Assembly (NCBI GenBank): GCA_009618505.1 | Contig: WJOQ01000360.1 | Location: 1-7,260, forward strand | Length of the DNA: 7,260 bases | Reading direction: 5' to 3' | From: Clostridia bacterium | GTDB taxonomy: Bacteria > Aerophobota > Aerophobia > Aerophobales > AE-B3A | Shown here: positions 1-6,793 of the stretch, in pieces | Position numbering within the stretch: position 1 is the stretch's first letter | Layout: the number at the start of each line of letters is the position of its first letter | Notes under the pieces: generated by a model | Database searches by the model: none | The model's input: only the letters and a program-made list of their open reading frames with translations | What the model was told of the DNA's origin: nothing | Translations under genes and position numbers: made by a program

Positions 1-2
1 CA

Positions 3-1010
3 ATGAAAAATGATAGTTCCTTATTGGAAGTAAATGACCTTAAAGCCTATTTTTATTTAGACGAGGGTGTTCTGAAAGCAGTAGATGGAGTTAGCTTTAA
101 AGTAAGGAAAGAGAAAGTTCTAGGTCTTGTGGGAGAATCTGGTTGTGGCAAAAGCGTTACTGCCCAGTCAATTCTCAGGATAGTCCCTCATCCAGGAAAA
201 ATAGAAGGGAAAATTCTTCTGCAACGGAAGAATGGGAACGCCAAAAAAGGGCCTTTGGACTTAGCTAAATTAGATTCACGGGGAAAAGAAATCAGGTCTA
301 TTCGGGGAAAAGAGATAGCTATGATATTTCAAGAACCAATGACCTCTTTTTCTCCTCTCCACACTATCGGTAATCAGATTATAGAAGCGATTCTTCTTCA
401 CCAAGATGTGAATAAGGAAGAAGCAAGAAAACTAGCCATAGATATGCTTGATAAGGTAGGTATTGCCACTCCTCAGCGAAGAATTGATGAATATCCCCAT
501 CAACTTTCTGGAGGTATGAGACAAAGAGCCATGATTGCTATGGCTTTATCCTGTAATCCCTCTATTCTTATTGCTGATGAGCCAACCACTGCCCTGGATG
601 TCACCGTTCAAGCGCAAATACTGGAGTTAATGAAGAGCCTGCAAGCTCAGTTTGGTATGTCCATCATTTATATTACTCACAACTTGGGAGTCATTGCTGA
701 AATATCAGATGAGGTGGCAGCAATGTACCTAGGCAGGATAGTGGAATACGCCAGTGTGGATGACCTCTTCTATGATCCCCTTCATCCTTATACTAGAGCA
801 TTACTAAGGTCTATTCCCAGGATGGGAAAGAAAGCAAAGGCTCGTCTTGAATCGATTGAGGGAACTGTACCTCTTCCGCTTGATCTTCCGGTAGGGTGCG
901 GCTTCTATGCCCGCTGTCGCCAGGCAAAAAAAGGTATCTGCAATAAAGATATCCCTCCTCTGGTTGAAGTAAAGAAAGAACATAGAGTAAGATGTTTTCT
1001 CTATAATTAA
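3..1010 (+). CDS. oppD: Oligopeptide/dipeptide ABC importer ATP-binding subunit, OppD/DppD type
   Basis: This is one of the two cytoplasmic ATPases that drive import of short peptides (or related solutes) through an Opp/Dpp-type ABC transporter. Seen in the 335-residue product: Walker A GESGCGKS (44-51), Q-loop Gln110, signature LSGGMRQR (168-175), Walker B ILIADE (188-193), D-loop ALD, and switch His226 in ITHNL, where the more usual residue after His is Asp. The C-terminal oligopeptide-type extension begins around HPYTRALL (261-268) and carries Cys299, Cys305, Cys313 and Cys331, the arrangement reported to bind a 4Fe-4S cluster in DppD/OppD proteins. Length is normal for the family and the ATG gives a typical N-terminus, but only two bases precede it, so its ribosome site is not visible. 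The substrate cannot be told from an ATPase; dpp, opp, nickel or sugar-peptide variants remain possible. The oppF-type partner follows after 12 bases. Confidence 0.95.
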   Translation: MKNDSSLLEVNDLKAYFYLDEGVLKAVDGVSFKVRKEKVLGLVGESGCGKSVTAQSILRIVPHPGKIEGKILLQRKNGNAKKGPLDLAKLDSRGKEIRSIRGKEIAMIFQEPMTSFSPLHTIGNQIIEAILLHQDVNKEEARKLAIDMLDKVGIATPQRRIDEYPHQLSGGMRQRAMIAMALSCNPSILIADEPTTALDVTVQAQILELMKSLQAQFGMSIIYITHNLGVIAEISDEVAAMYLGRIVEYASVDDLFYDPLHPYTRALLRSIPRMGKKAKARLESIEGTVPLPLDLPVGCGFYARCRQAKKGICNKDIPPLVEVKKEHRVRCFLYN

Positions 1011-1022
1011 AGGAGTTCAATA

Positions 1023-2045
1023 ATGGGAAATAACGGTAACGACACCCTTCTTAAAGTTAAGTCTCTAAAGAGATATTTTCCTATTGAGAAGGGATTCTGG
1101 AGGAAGGTGGTTGGTTATGTTAAAGCCGTAGATGATATAAACCTATATATTAAAGAAGGAGAGACTCTAGGCCTGGTAGGAGAGTCTGGCTGCGGTAAGA
1201 CCACCACTGGTAGATGCATCTTAAGAGCAATTGAACCCACAGAAGGAGAAATTCTTTTTAAGACTGAAGATGACGAAATGATAGACATTGTCCGCTTAGG
1301 AAAGGAAGAGCTTCGAAGAATGAGAAAGGACATGCAGATGGTCTTCCAGGACCCTTACTCCTCTTTAGACCCTAGGATGACCGTCCTGGATATAATAGGA
1401 GAGCCACTCCTGGTCAATAAGATTGCTAAAGGTAAAAAGTTACAGGAAAAAGTCAAAGATTTGGTTAAAGTAGTAGGGTTAAACATAAAGCACCTGAAAC
1501 GTTATCCACACGCCTTCAGTGGAGGACAAAGGCAAAGAATCGGCATTGCCCGAGCTCTTGCTCCCAATCCAAAGCTTGTTGTAGCTGATGAACCAGTCTC
1601 AGCCCTGGATGTTTCTGTTCAAGCTCAAATCCTAAACCTTTTGCAAGACCTGCAAAAAGAGTTTAATCTAACCTATCTTTTTATCGCCCACGATTTAAGT
1701 GTTATCGAACATATCTCTGACAGAGTAGCAGTAATGTATGTAGGAAAGATTGTGGAGATGGCCGAAACAGAAGAATTATTCCTTAATCCCCAGCATCCTT
1801 ATACGGAAGCCCTTCTATCTGCTGTGCCTAAACCCGACCCTCGCCTGAAAATGGAACGAGTTATCCTATCCGGTGAGGTAGCCAACCCAGCCAATCCCCC
1901 TTCTGGTTGTTATTTCCATCCTCGCTGCCAATACGCCAAGGAGACTTGTAAGAAAGAGAGTCCTCAATTAAAAGAAATTAACCGTGGGCACCACGTGTCT
2001 TGCCATTTTGCCAAAGAGCTTAGTCTGCAAGGAATAGTTGCCTAG
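1023..2045 (+). CDS. oppF: Oligopeptide/dipeptide ABC importer ATP-binding subunit, OppF/DppF type
   Basis: This is the second ATPase of the same importer, expected to form a heterodimer with the upstream OppD-type subunit under the two permeases. The 340-residue product shows Walker A GESGCGKT (53-60), Q-loop Gln109, signature FSGGQRQR (165-172), Walker B LVVADE (185-190), ALD D-loop and switch His223 in IAHDL. It has the OppF-style N-terminus ([14 protein letters not shown]...), which sets it apart from OppD. The C-terminal extension has Cys296, Cys302, Cys309 and Cys327 in the GC..F.PRC...C...HxxxC layout. An AAAGGAG Shine-Dalgarno (1009-1015) overlaps the end of the oppD stop and sits 7 bases before the ATG, so the two are almost certainly cotranslated. 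Family assignment is secure; the exact substrate is unknown. Confidence 0.95.
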   Translation: MGNNGNDTLLKVKSLKRYFPIEKGFWRKVVGYVKAVDDINLYIKEGETLGLVGESGCGKTTTGRCILRAIEPTEGEILFKTEDDEMIDIVRLGKEELRRMRKDMQMVFQDPYSSLDPRMTVLDIIGEPLLVNKIAKGKKLQEKVKDLVKVVGLNIKHLKRYPHAFSGGQRQRIGIARALAPNPKLVVADEPVSALDVSVQAQILNLLQDLQKEFNLTYLFIAHDLSVIEHISDRVAVMYVGKIVEMAETEELFLNPQHPYTEALLSAVPKPDPRLKMERVILSGEVANPANPPSGCYFHPRCQYAKETCKKESPQLKEINRGHHVSCHFAKELSLQGIVA

Positions 2046-2474
2046 ATGTTAAAGCTTTCCCTTATCTTCCTGGCCTTTATTGCCTTATTTGTCTTACTGC
2101 TTCGTGCTGCTGTCATTTTCATGGGTAAAATTAGCGGCAAGTACGTAGGAGAAAAACATAAAGCGGCGGAGACCATTATCAACACAGGAACACCACCTAT
2201 AACCTGGATTTGTAATTCAATTAAGAAAATGGCTGAACTGAAAGAAGACCCAACAGGAGAAAGGGCAGTGAAAATAGAGGAAAAAGCCCGCAATGCCTGT
2301 TTGAAAAAACTTGAGGGTCTTACTAAATACTTCAAAACATCTCCCCTATGCCAGGATGAAGAGACTCGTAAAATCTTGTTGGATGAACTTAGTAAGGTTC
2401 GACGCGTATGGCAAGAAAAAGATTGGGGGGAAATCATTATTTCAAAACCCACCCCACCTTCGCTACAAACCTAG
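2046..2474 (+). CDS. Small hypothetical protein with one N-terminal membrane segment
   Basis: I do not recognise this 142-residue product. Residues 4-26 form a strongly hydrophobic segment (interrupted by Arg20) that could be a membrane anchor or an uncleaved signal. Lys28 and Lys32 follow it, so by the positive-inside rule the soluble part may face the cytoplasm. The remainder is charged and mostly helix-like, with a TGTPPITW stretch (47-54), a DPTGERA stretch (68-74), Cys56, Cys85 and Cys102, and a basic/aromatic end containing two Trp (122, 127). The ATG is the base after the oppF TAG, with AAGGAA (2029-2034) about 11 bases upstream inside oppF. That context supports a real, coupled gene. 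A 136-codon open frame on the opposite strand covers the same bases but is Ser-rich and lacks context. Function is unknown; a link to the transporter is only positional. Confidence 0.7.
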   Translation: MLKLSLIFLAFIALFVLLLRAAVIFMGKISGKYVGEKHKAAETIINTGTPPITWICNSIKKMAELKEDPTGERAVKIEEKARNACLKKLEGLTKYFKTSPLCQDEETRKILLDELSKVRRVWQEKDWGEIIISKPTPPSLQT

Positions 2475-2480
2475 CTTAAA

Positions 2481-2489
2481 AGAGGAAAG
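2481..2489 (+). promoter_or_regulatory. Strong Shine-Dalgarno serving an out-of-frame TTG before prfA
   Basis: AGAGGAAAG lies in the short gap after the small membrane-protein gene. Its GAGG core is 8 bases before a TTG at 2494. It is the only good ribosome site ahead of prfA, yet that TTG is not in the main prfA frame. Neither the in-frame TTG at 2513 nor the ATG at 2531 has a comparable site. This placement is the main argument that prfA translation is initiated at 2494. Confidence 0.55.
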
Positions 2490-2493
2490 TAAA

Positions 2494-2538
2494 TTGATAT
2501 CCCCATCTCAGATTGCTAACATTGAAGAAAATGGATAA
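2494..2538 (+). other. Short leader frame matching the missing RF1 N-terminus (frameshifted prfA 5' end)
   Basis: A TTG-started frame of 14 codons (fM-ISPSQIANIEENG, stop TAA at 2536-2538) follows the strong Shine-Dalgarno. Its residues before the A4 run (2528-2531) resemble the start of RF1. Joined to the main frame by dropping one A, it reads ISPSQIANIEE then MDKRYKELNKFLCD. From memory this aligns without gaps to the E. coli RF1 start ([24 protein letters not shown]). It could be the true prfA 5' end carrying an indel (sequencing error or real mutation), a frameshift-expressed extension, or a 14-codon leader whose stop overlaps the ATG at 2531 and permits coupled reinitiation. Confidence 0.5.
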
Positions 2539-3565
2539 ACGGTATAAAGAACTTAACAAATTCCTCTGCGATTCCTCTGTTTTAGGAAATAGGCAACTTT
2601 TGGAAAGCTACAGTAAGGAGCATGGTAAGCTGGAAGAGACGATATCTCTCTGGCAGAAATATAAAAAATTGCAAAAAGAAATAGATAAATTACAGAAGTT
2701 GCTTTCAGATGAAAAGGAAAAAGAAATACATCAACTAGCTGAGGAAGAAAGGGAAGAACTAGAGATTAAGCTAGAAAATGTGGAAGGCGAACTTTTGAAA
2801 TTTTTCTCTTCAAAAGATAGCTATTCTCAAAGAAATGTTATTATGGAAATTCGGGCAGGGGCAGGGGGTGAAGAAGCAGCTCTGTTTGCCGCTGATTTGT
2901 ACAAAATGTATACTCGTTTTGCAGAAAAAAAAGAATGGAATTTAGAAGAAATAACTCATCATTCCACGGACAGAGGAGGATTCAGGGAGCTTATCTTTGC
3001 TATCAACGGAAAAGAAGTTTTTTCTAATTTACGTTACGAAAGTGGGGTGCATAGAGTGCAGAGAGTTCCGGTAACTGAATCGAGCGGAAGAATTCATACC
3101 TCCACGGTTACTGTAGCTGTTCTTCCCGAAGCTGATGAAATAGAAGTAGAGATAAAACCTGAAGATTTGCGTATAGACACCTTTCACTCTCGAGGAGCGG
3201 GGGGGCAGCATGTAAATGTCACTGACTCAGCGGTGAGAATTACTCACTTAGCTACGGGAATTGTTACCCAGTGTCAAGATGAGAGGTCTCAACATCAAAA
3301 CAAGATTAAGGCTATGCGGATACTGCGAGCCGAACTCCTGCAAAGAAAAAGAGAGGAACAACAGAAGGACATCTCTTTACAAAGAAAGAATCAGATTGGA
3401 AGTGGAGATAGGTCAGAACGTATCAGGACTTATAACTTCCCCCAGAATCGATTAACTGACCATCGTATTCATCTTACTCTTCACAAATTGGGAGATATTT
3501 TGGATGGAGGACTTGATAATTTGATAAAATCCTTACAACAGGAAATAGGGAGGGAAGAATTGTAA
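2531..3565 (+). CDS. prfA: Peptide chain release factor 1 (RF1)
   Basis: RF1 recognises UAA and UAG in the ribosomal A site and triggers hydrolysis of peptidyl-tRNA. Counting from ATG 2531 (344 residues): a helical, coiled-coil-rich domain 1 (about 1-100), the RAGAGGEEAALF segment (108-119), the stop-codon-reading tripeptide Pro-Val-Thr (180-182) in HRVQRVPVTES, which fits the RF1 PxT form and not the RF2 SPF form, and the catalytic GGQ (224-226) in GAGGQHVN. The C-terminal region has the family blocks CQDERSQHQNK and GSGDRSERIRTYNFPQNRLTDHR. The N-terminus is about 12 residues short of typical RF1, and those residues appear upstream in another frame. A TTG at 2513 gives an in-frame 6-residue extension but lacks a Shine-Dalgarno and does not look RF1-like. 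mfd follows directly; prmC, whose product methylates the GGQ glutamine, is not here. Confidence 0.95.
   Translation: MDKRYKELNKFLCDSSVLGNRQLLESYSKEHGKLEETISLWQKYKKLQKEIDKLQKLLSDEKEKEIHQLAEEEREELEIKLENVEGELLKFFSSKDSYSQRNVIMEIRAGAGGEEAALFAADLYKMYTRFAEKKEWNLEEITHHSTDRGGFRELIFAINGKEVFSNLRYESGVHRVQRVPVTESSGRIHTSTVTVAVLPEADEIEVEIKPEDLRIDTFHSRGAGGQHVNVTDSAVRITHLATGIVTQCQDERSQHQNKIKAMRILRAELLQRKREEQQKDISLQRKNQIGSGDRSERIRTYNFPQNRLTDHRIHLTLHKLGDILDGGLDNLIKSLQQEIGREEL
3547..3555 (+). promoter_or_regulatory. Shine-Dalgarno for mfd inside the end of prfA
   Basis: AGGGAGGGA lies within the last prfA codons, about 11 bases before the GTG at 3566. It supports GTG as the mfd start and implies that ribosomes finishing prfA feed into mfd. 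Confidence 0.6.
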
Positions 3566-6500
3566 GTGTTAATAGACAAACTCAAAAATTGCTTTAATGG
3601 TATAAAAAAAGGCAATGCTTCATATTGGATATATGGATTAACGCCAGAAGGAAAATCTTACCTAGTATCTCTTCTAAGAGAAGAAGTAGAGGGGTCTTTT
3701 TTATTTATAACTCCCCAGGATGCTCAAGCTGAGAATCTCTATGGGGATTTGTCCACTTTTCTTTGCCAGAAAGAAGAAATGTTTCTCCTCTCTTCCAGAA
3801 GAAAAGGTCCAGAGGGGGCGCATCTTCGAATTCTTCACCAATTAAGAAAAGAGAAGAATATCCTGATAGTGGCTTCTTTGACTGCCATCTATCAGAAAGT
3901 ACCTTCCTTTCCCGCTTTTAATAAGGACATTTTTTGCTTAAGAAAAGGAGCCAGGACTAGCCGAGATACACTTCTCAAATCTCTTGCCGAAAGAGGATAC
4001 GAGTTTTGCCCCCTGGTAGAGGAAGTAGGAGAGTATGCCTACCGAGGAGGAATTATAGATTTCTACTCTCCTCTTTATTTCCATCCAATTAGAATCGAAT
4101 TCTTGGGAGAAAAGATAGAATCTATACGAGAATTTGACCCTCTCACCCAGTCTTCTGTAAAGAAAAGAGAAAAGGTTTTAGTATCTTCAAGAAATGAAAT
4201 ATTTTCAACTAGAAAATCGGGGGAGAACCTCTCCCCTTTTTTCAGAGTTATTACTCCTTCTCTTATCATTTTGGATGAGCCAGAGGGAATCCAAAGACAA
4301 ATGGAAGAAAAAAATTACCAGAAAGCGGCGACTCTTAAGCGTTTTTTGAAGAATGCAAATCTATGTCTTTCCGGATTTTCTGGAAAAGTCTCCTGGGCAA
4401 TGTCTAAACGACCTGTTTCTCTATCCTTTTCTTCCTTGACCTCTTATCAAGGGCATTTTGATTTATTAATTGAAGATATAAAGTCATGGATAAAAAAAGA
4501 GTATAAGATAATATTGTTGACTCCCAGTCCAGGACAGGGACAAAGGCTAAGAGAACTATTACGAGAGAAAGAAATTGAAGCAGCATTAAAGGAAAAATTC
4601 TTTTTAGTAGAGGATTCCTCTTTTCTTTCCATTGTTATAGGTGATTTAAGAAAAGGTTTCATCTTCAAGGAAGCAAAACAGGTTCTTGTAACTGATGAAG
4701 ATATTTTTAAGCGTTATAGGGAAAGGCGGCAGAGATGGTCCAGCCAGGAAGAAAAAAGGATCAGAAGATGGACGGAACTCAAAGAAGAGGATTATGTGGT
4801 TCACATTGATTACGGAGTAGGTAAATTCAAAGGCATAGAAACCCTATTGATTGATAGAAAGAAGAACGATTACTTCCGCGTTGACTACAAGGGGACCGAT
4901 CGTCTCTTTATTCCTGTTCATCAATTGGATCGCCTTCACAAATATGTAGGAAGCTCTGACTGCCCTCCTCCTGTCTATAGTCTAGAAGGAGGGCGATGGA
5001 GATGGATGAAAAAGAAGGTTAGAAAGGCGACTCGGGAACTTGCTTCCTCTCTTCTAAGACTCTACTCCATAAGGAAGACAATTCCTGGTCGTTCTTTTTC
5101 TCCTGATACTGAGTGGCAACTAGAGTTTGAGTCATCTTTTCCTTATGAAGAAACCCCTGACCAATTAAAGGCTACCCAGGAAATAAAGCAGAACATGGAA
5201 AGCCCCACTCCAATGGACAGATTAATCTGCGGCGATGCCGGATACGGAAAGACAGAAGTAGCTACACGAGCCGCTTTTAAAGCAGTGATGGACAATGAAC
5301 AAGTCGCTATTTTGGTTCCTACTACCATTCTTGCTGAACAACACTACCGAACATTTAAAGAGAGGATGGCAGCCTATCCTATTTATATAGAGGTGCTTTC
5401 TCGCTTCCAGGCTCTCTCTAAACAAAAAGATATTATTATGGGTCTCAAAGAAGGAAGAATAGATGTCGTTATAGGAACTCATCGTTTAATTCAAAGAGAT
5501 ATACACTTTAAAGATTTAGGGCTGGTAATCATTGATGAAGAGCAGCGATTTGGGGTACTTCAGAAGGAAAAATTGAGAGAAATGGAGAAGTCAGTTGATG
5601 TTTTAAGCTTGAGTGCTACTCCAATTCCTCGCTCTCTCTATATGTCTTTAGTAGGAGTCAGGGAAATGAGTATGATTTCTACGCCTCCTCCAGAAAGACA
5701 AAATGTAGAAATCGAGGTAACAGAGTACAATGAGACATTAATAAAAAGGATGATACTCAATGAGTTAGAACGGAATGGGCAGGTCTTTTATCTTTATAAC
5801 AGAATTAAGGATATCTACAAAGTTGCCCAGAAGATAAAGAGAATAGTTCCTGGCAGTTGCATCGCTGTTTCCCATGGAAGGATGTCTTCTAAAAAATTGG
5901 AGGTTATAATCAGAGATTTTTTAAAAAAAAGATATAACATATTGGTTTGCACTACCATTATCCAATCTGGCATAGATATGCCTAATGTGAATACATTGAT
6001 TGTGGAAAACGCAGAGCAATTTGGACTGGCTGAACTTTATCAGTTAAGGGGAAGAGTCGGCAGGGGGAAGGAAAAAGGATATGTCTATTTCTTTCCTACT
6101 CCTAACAAGCCTCTTACTGACGAAGCTCGTAGACGATTGGAGGTTATTAATCAATTTAGAGATACAAAAGCTGGCTTTCACATTGCCATGCAGGACCTTG
6201 AAATAAGAGGAGCAGGCAATCTTCTAGGCAGAGAACAACATGGGCATATAGGGGTAGTGGGTTTTACTCTTTACACTCAGCTTCTTTCTGAAGAAGTAAA
6301 GAAACTAAGAGGAGAAAAAATCTCTCAATTTTTACCTCTCAGTTTAGACCTGGAAGTAGAGGCAAGAATTCCTTCTTTTTATGTACCTTACCAGGAACAA
6401 AGATTTGAACTTTATCGTAAGGCAGGAAAGATAGAGAAAGAAGAAGAGGTTTTTGAGTTTAAAGAGGAATTACGAGATCGTTACGGGCTCCTTCCTCGCC

Positions 6501-6793
6501 AGGTTAGAAATCTGATCAGTCTTTTACGAATAGGACTTATGGCAAAAAAACTGGGGATTATTTCTTTGAGAAGTAGAAATTCTAAGGTCTGGGTTACTTT
6601 TTCTCCTTTTGCCCCTCTTGATCAGGAAAAGCGGAATAAAATCAAGGAAAAGTTATGGCCCGAGGTGCGACCTTTTCCGCTTGACGAAAAGAATTTACTG
6701 ATAATTAAGAAAGGGAGGGAGGAGGAATCGTTAATCTCTCTGATAGAGATTTTACAAGAATTAAAAGATGTGATATACTCAAAAATACGATGA
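3566..6793 (+). CDS. mfd: Transcription-repair coupling factor Mfd (SF2 DNA translocase)
   Basis: Mfd binds RNA polymerase stalled at DNA damage, pushes it off with an ATP-driven translocase and recruits UvrA. Domains in the 1075-residue product: UvrB-like module (about 1-290, with GEYAYRGGIIDFY at 155-167); a variable linker domain; the CarD-like RNA-polymerase-interaction domain (404-462, VVHIDYGVGKFKGIETL); a relay-helix region (475-510); then the translocase with TPDQ (530-533), Walker A GDAGYGKT (556-563), LVPTTILAEQH (583-593), GTHRLIQ, DEEQRFG (657-663), SATPIPR (683-689), TTIIQSGIDMPN (796-807), QLRGRVGRG (826-834) and the RGAGNLLG segment (881-888). The TRCF C-terminal domain (about 930-1050) has YRKAG and DRYGLLP. 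It is a little shorter than E. coli Mfd (1148). The GTG start abuts the prfA stop. Residues 24-31 (GLTPEGKS) formally match Walker A, which is unusual for this module. Confidence 0.97.
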   Translation: MLIDKLKNCFNGIKKGNASYWIYGLTPEGKSYLVSLLREEVEGSFLFITPQDAQAENLYGDLSTFLCQKEEMFLLSSRRKGPEGAHLRILHQLRKEKNILIVASLTAIYQKVPSFPAFNKDIFCLRKGARTSRDTLLKSLAERGYEFCPLVEEVGEYAYRGGIIDFYSPLYFHPIRIEFLGEKIESIREFDPLTQSSVKKREKVLVSSRNEIFSTRKSGENLSPFFRVITPSLIILDEPEGIQRQMEEKNYQKAATLKRFLKNANLCLSGFSGKVSWAMSKRPVSLSFSSLTSYQGHFDLLIEDIKSWIKKEYKIILLTPSPGQGQRLRELLREKEIEAALKEKFFLVEDSSFLSIVIGDLRKGFIFKEAKQVLVTDEDIFKRYRERRQRWSSQEEKRIRRWTELKEEDYVVHIDYGVGKFKGIETLLIDRKKNDYFRVDYKGTDRLFIPVHQLDRLHKYVGSSDCPPPVYSLEGGRWRWMKKKVRKATRELASSLLRLYSIRKTIPGRSFSPDTEWQLEFESSFPYEETPDQLKATQEIKQNMESPTPMDRLICGDAGYGKTEVATRAAFKAVMDNEQVAILVPTTILAEQHYRTFKERMAAYPIYIEVLSRFQALSKQKDIIMGLKEGRIDVVIGTHRLIQRDIHFKDLGLVIIDEEQRFGVLQKEKLREMEKSVDVLSLSATPIPRSLYMSLVGVREMSMISTPPPERQNVEIEVTEYNETLIKRMILNELERNGQVFYLYNRIKDIYKVAQKIKRIVPGSCIAVSHGRMSSKKLEVIIRDFLKKRYNILVCTTIIQSGIDMPNVNTLIVENAEQFGLAELYQLRGRVGRGKEKGYVYFFPTPNKPLTDEARRRLEVINQFRDTKAGFHIAMQDLEIRGAGNLLGREQHGHIGVVGFTLYTQLLSEEVKKLRGEKISQFLPLSLDLEVEARIPSFYVPYQEQRFELYRKAGKIEKEEEVFEFKEELRDRYGLLPRQVRNLISLLRIGLMAKKLGIISLRSRNSKVWVTFSPFAPLDQEKRNKIKEKLWPEVRPFPLDEKNLLIIKKGREEESLISLIEILQELKDVIYSKIR
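4219..4242 (+). terminator. Intrinsic-terminator-shaped hairpin inside mfd
   Basis: GGGGAGA (4220-4226) pairs perfectly with TCTCCCC (4230-4236) around a 3-base ACC loop, with a possible G4219-T4237 wobble at the base. Six T (4237-4242) follow at once and AAAA (4213-4216) lies upstream. This is the form of a Rho-independent terminator on the sense strand, but it is in the coding sequence (Mfd residues about 219-226). Translation would normally suppress it. It could cause premature termination when mfd is poorly translated, or it may be coincidental. Function is unproven. Confidence 0.3.
4962..4994 (+). promoter_or_regulatory. Hairpin in mfd mRNA masking an internal Shine-Dalgarno
   Basis: GCCCTCCT (4962-4969) is an exact inverted match of AGGAGGGC (4987-4994). 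TCTA/TAGA (4974-4977/4983-4986) extends the stem with a 4-base bulge on the left arm and a 5-base loop. The right arm contains AAGGAGG (4986-4992), a near-perfect anti-Shine-Dalgarno match. An in-frame ATG (5006, Mfd Met481) lies 13 bases downstream, somewhat far for efficient initiation. Initiation there would give a protein starting at the relay helix and translocase. The structure is seen; regulation or internal initiation is inference. Confidence 0.2.

Noticed and set aside
2042..2452. A 136-codon open frame on the minus strand opposite the small membrane protein gene
   Set aside because: It is Ser/Leu-rich, has no family resemblance, opposes the transcription of every other gene, and the sense frame has a ribosome site and zero-gap operon spacing.
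2494..2522. Sigma70-like promoter TTGATA, 17-base spacer, TAACAT, which would start a nearly leaderless prfA mRNA at about 2529
   Set aside because: The -10 matches only four of six bases and the TTGATA overlaps the better-explained TTG start behind a Shine-Dalgarno. It stays a weak alternative to the frameshift explanation.
2311..2538. A 75-codon plus-strand frame overlapping the end of the small protein gene and reaching prfA
   Set aside because: Most of it is an out-of-frame shadow. Only the tail from the TTG at 2494 is meaningful, and it is reported separately as the RF1-like leader.
4609..4628. AGAGGATTCCTCT inverted repeat followed by a T-rich stretch inside mfd
   Set aside because: Only about five base pairs form with a usable loop and the T run is interrupted, so it is much weaker than the hairpin at 4219-4242.
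5143..5482. Overlapping minus-strand frames of 61 and 86 codons inside mfd
   Set aside because: They lie opposite the highly conserved Mfd helicase motifs, lack family features and are typical shadows of a long AT-rich gene.
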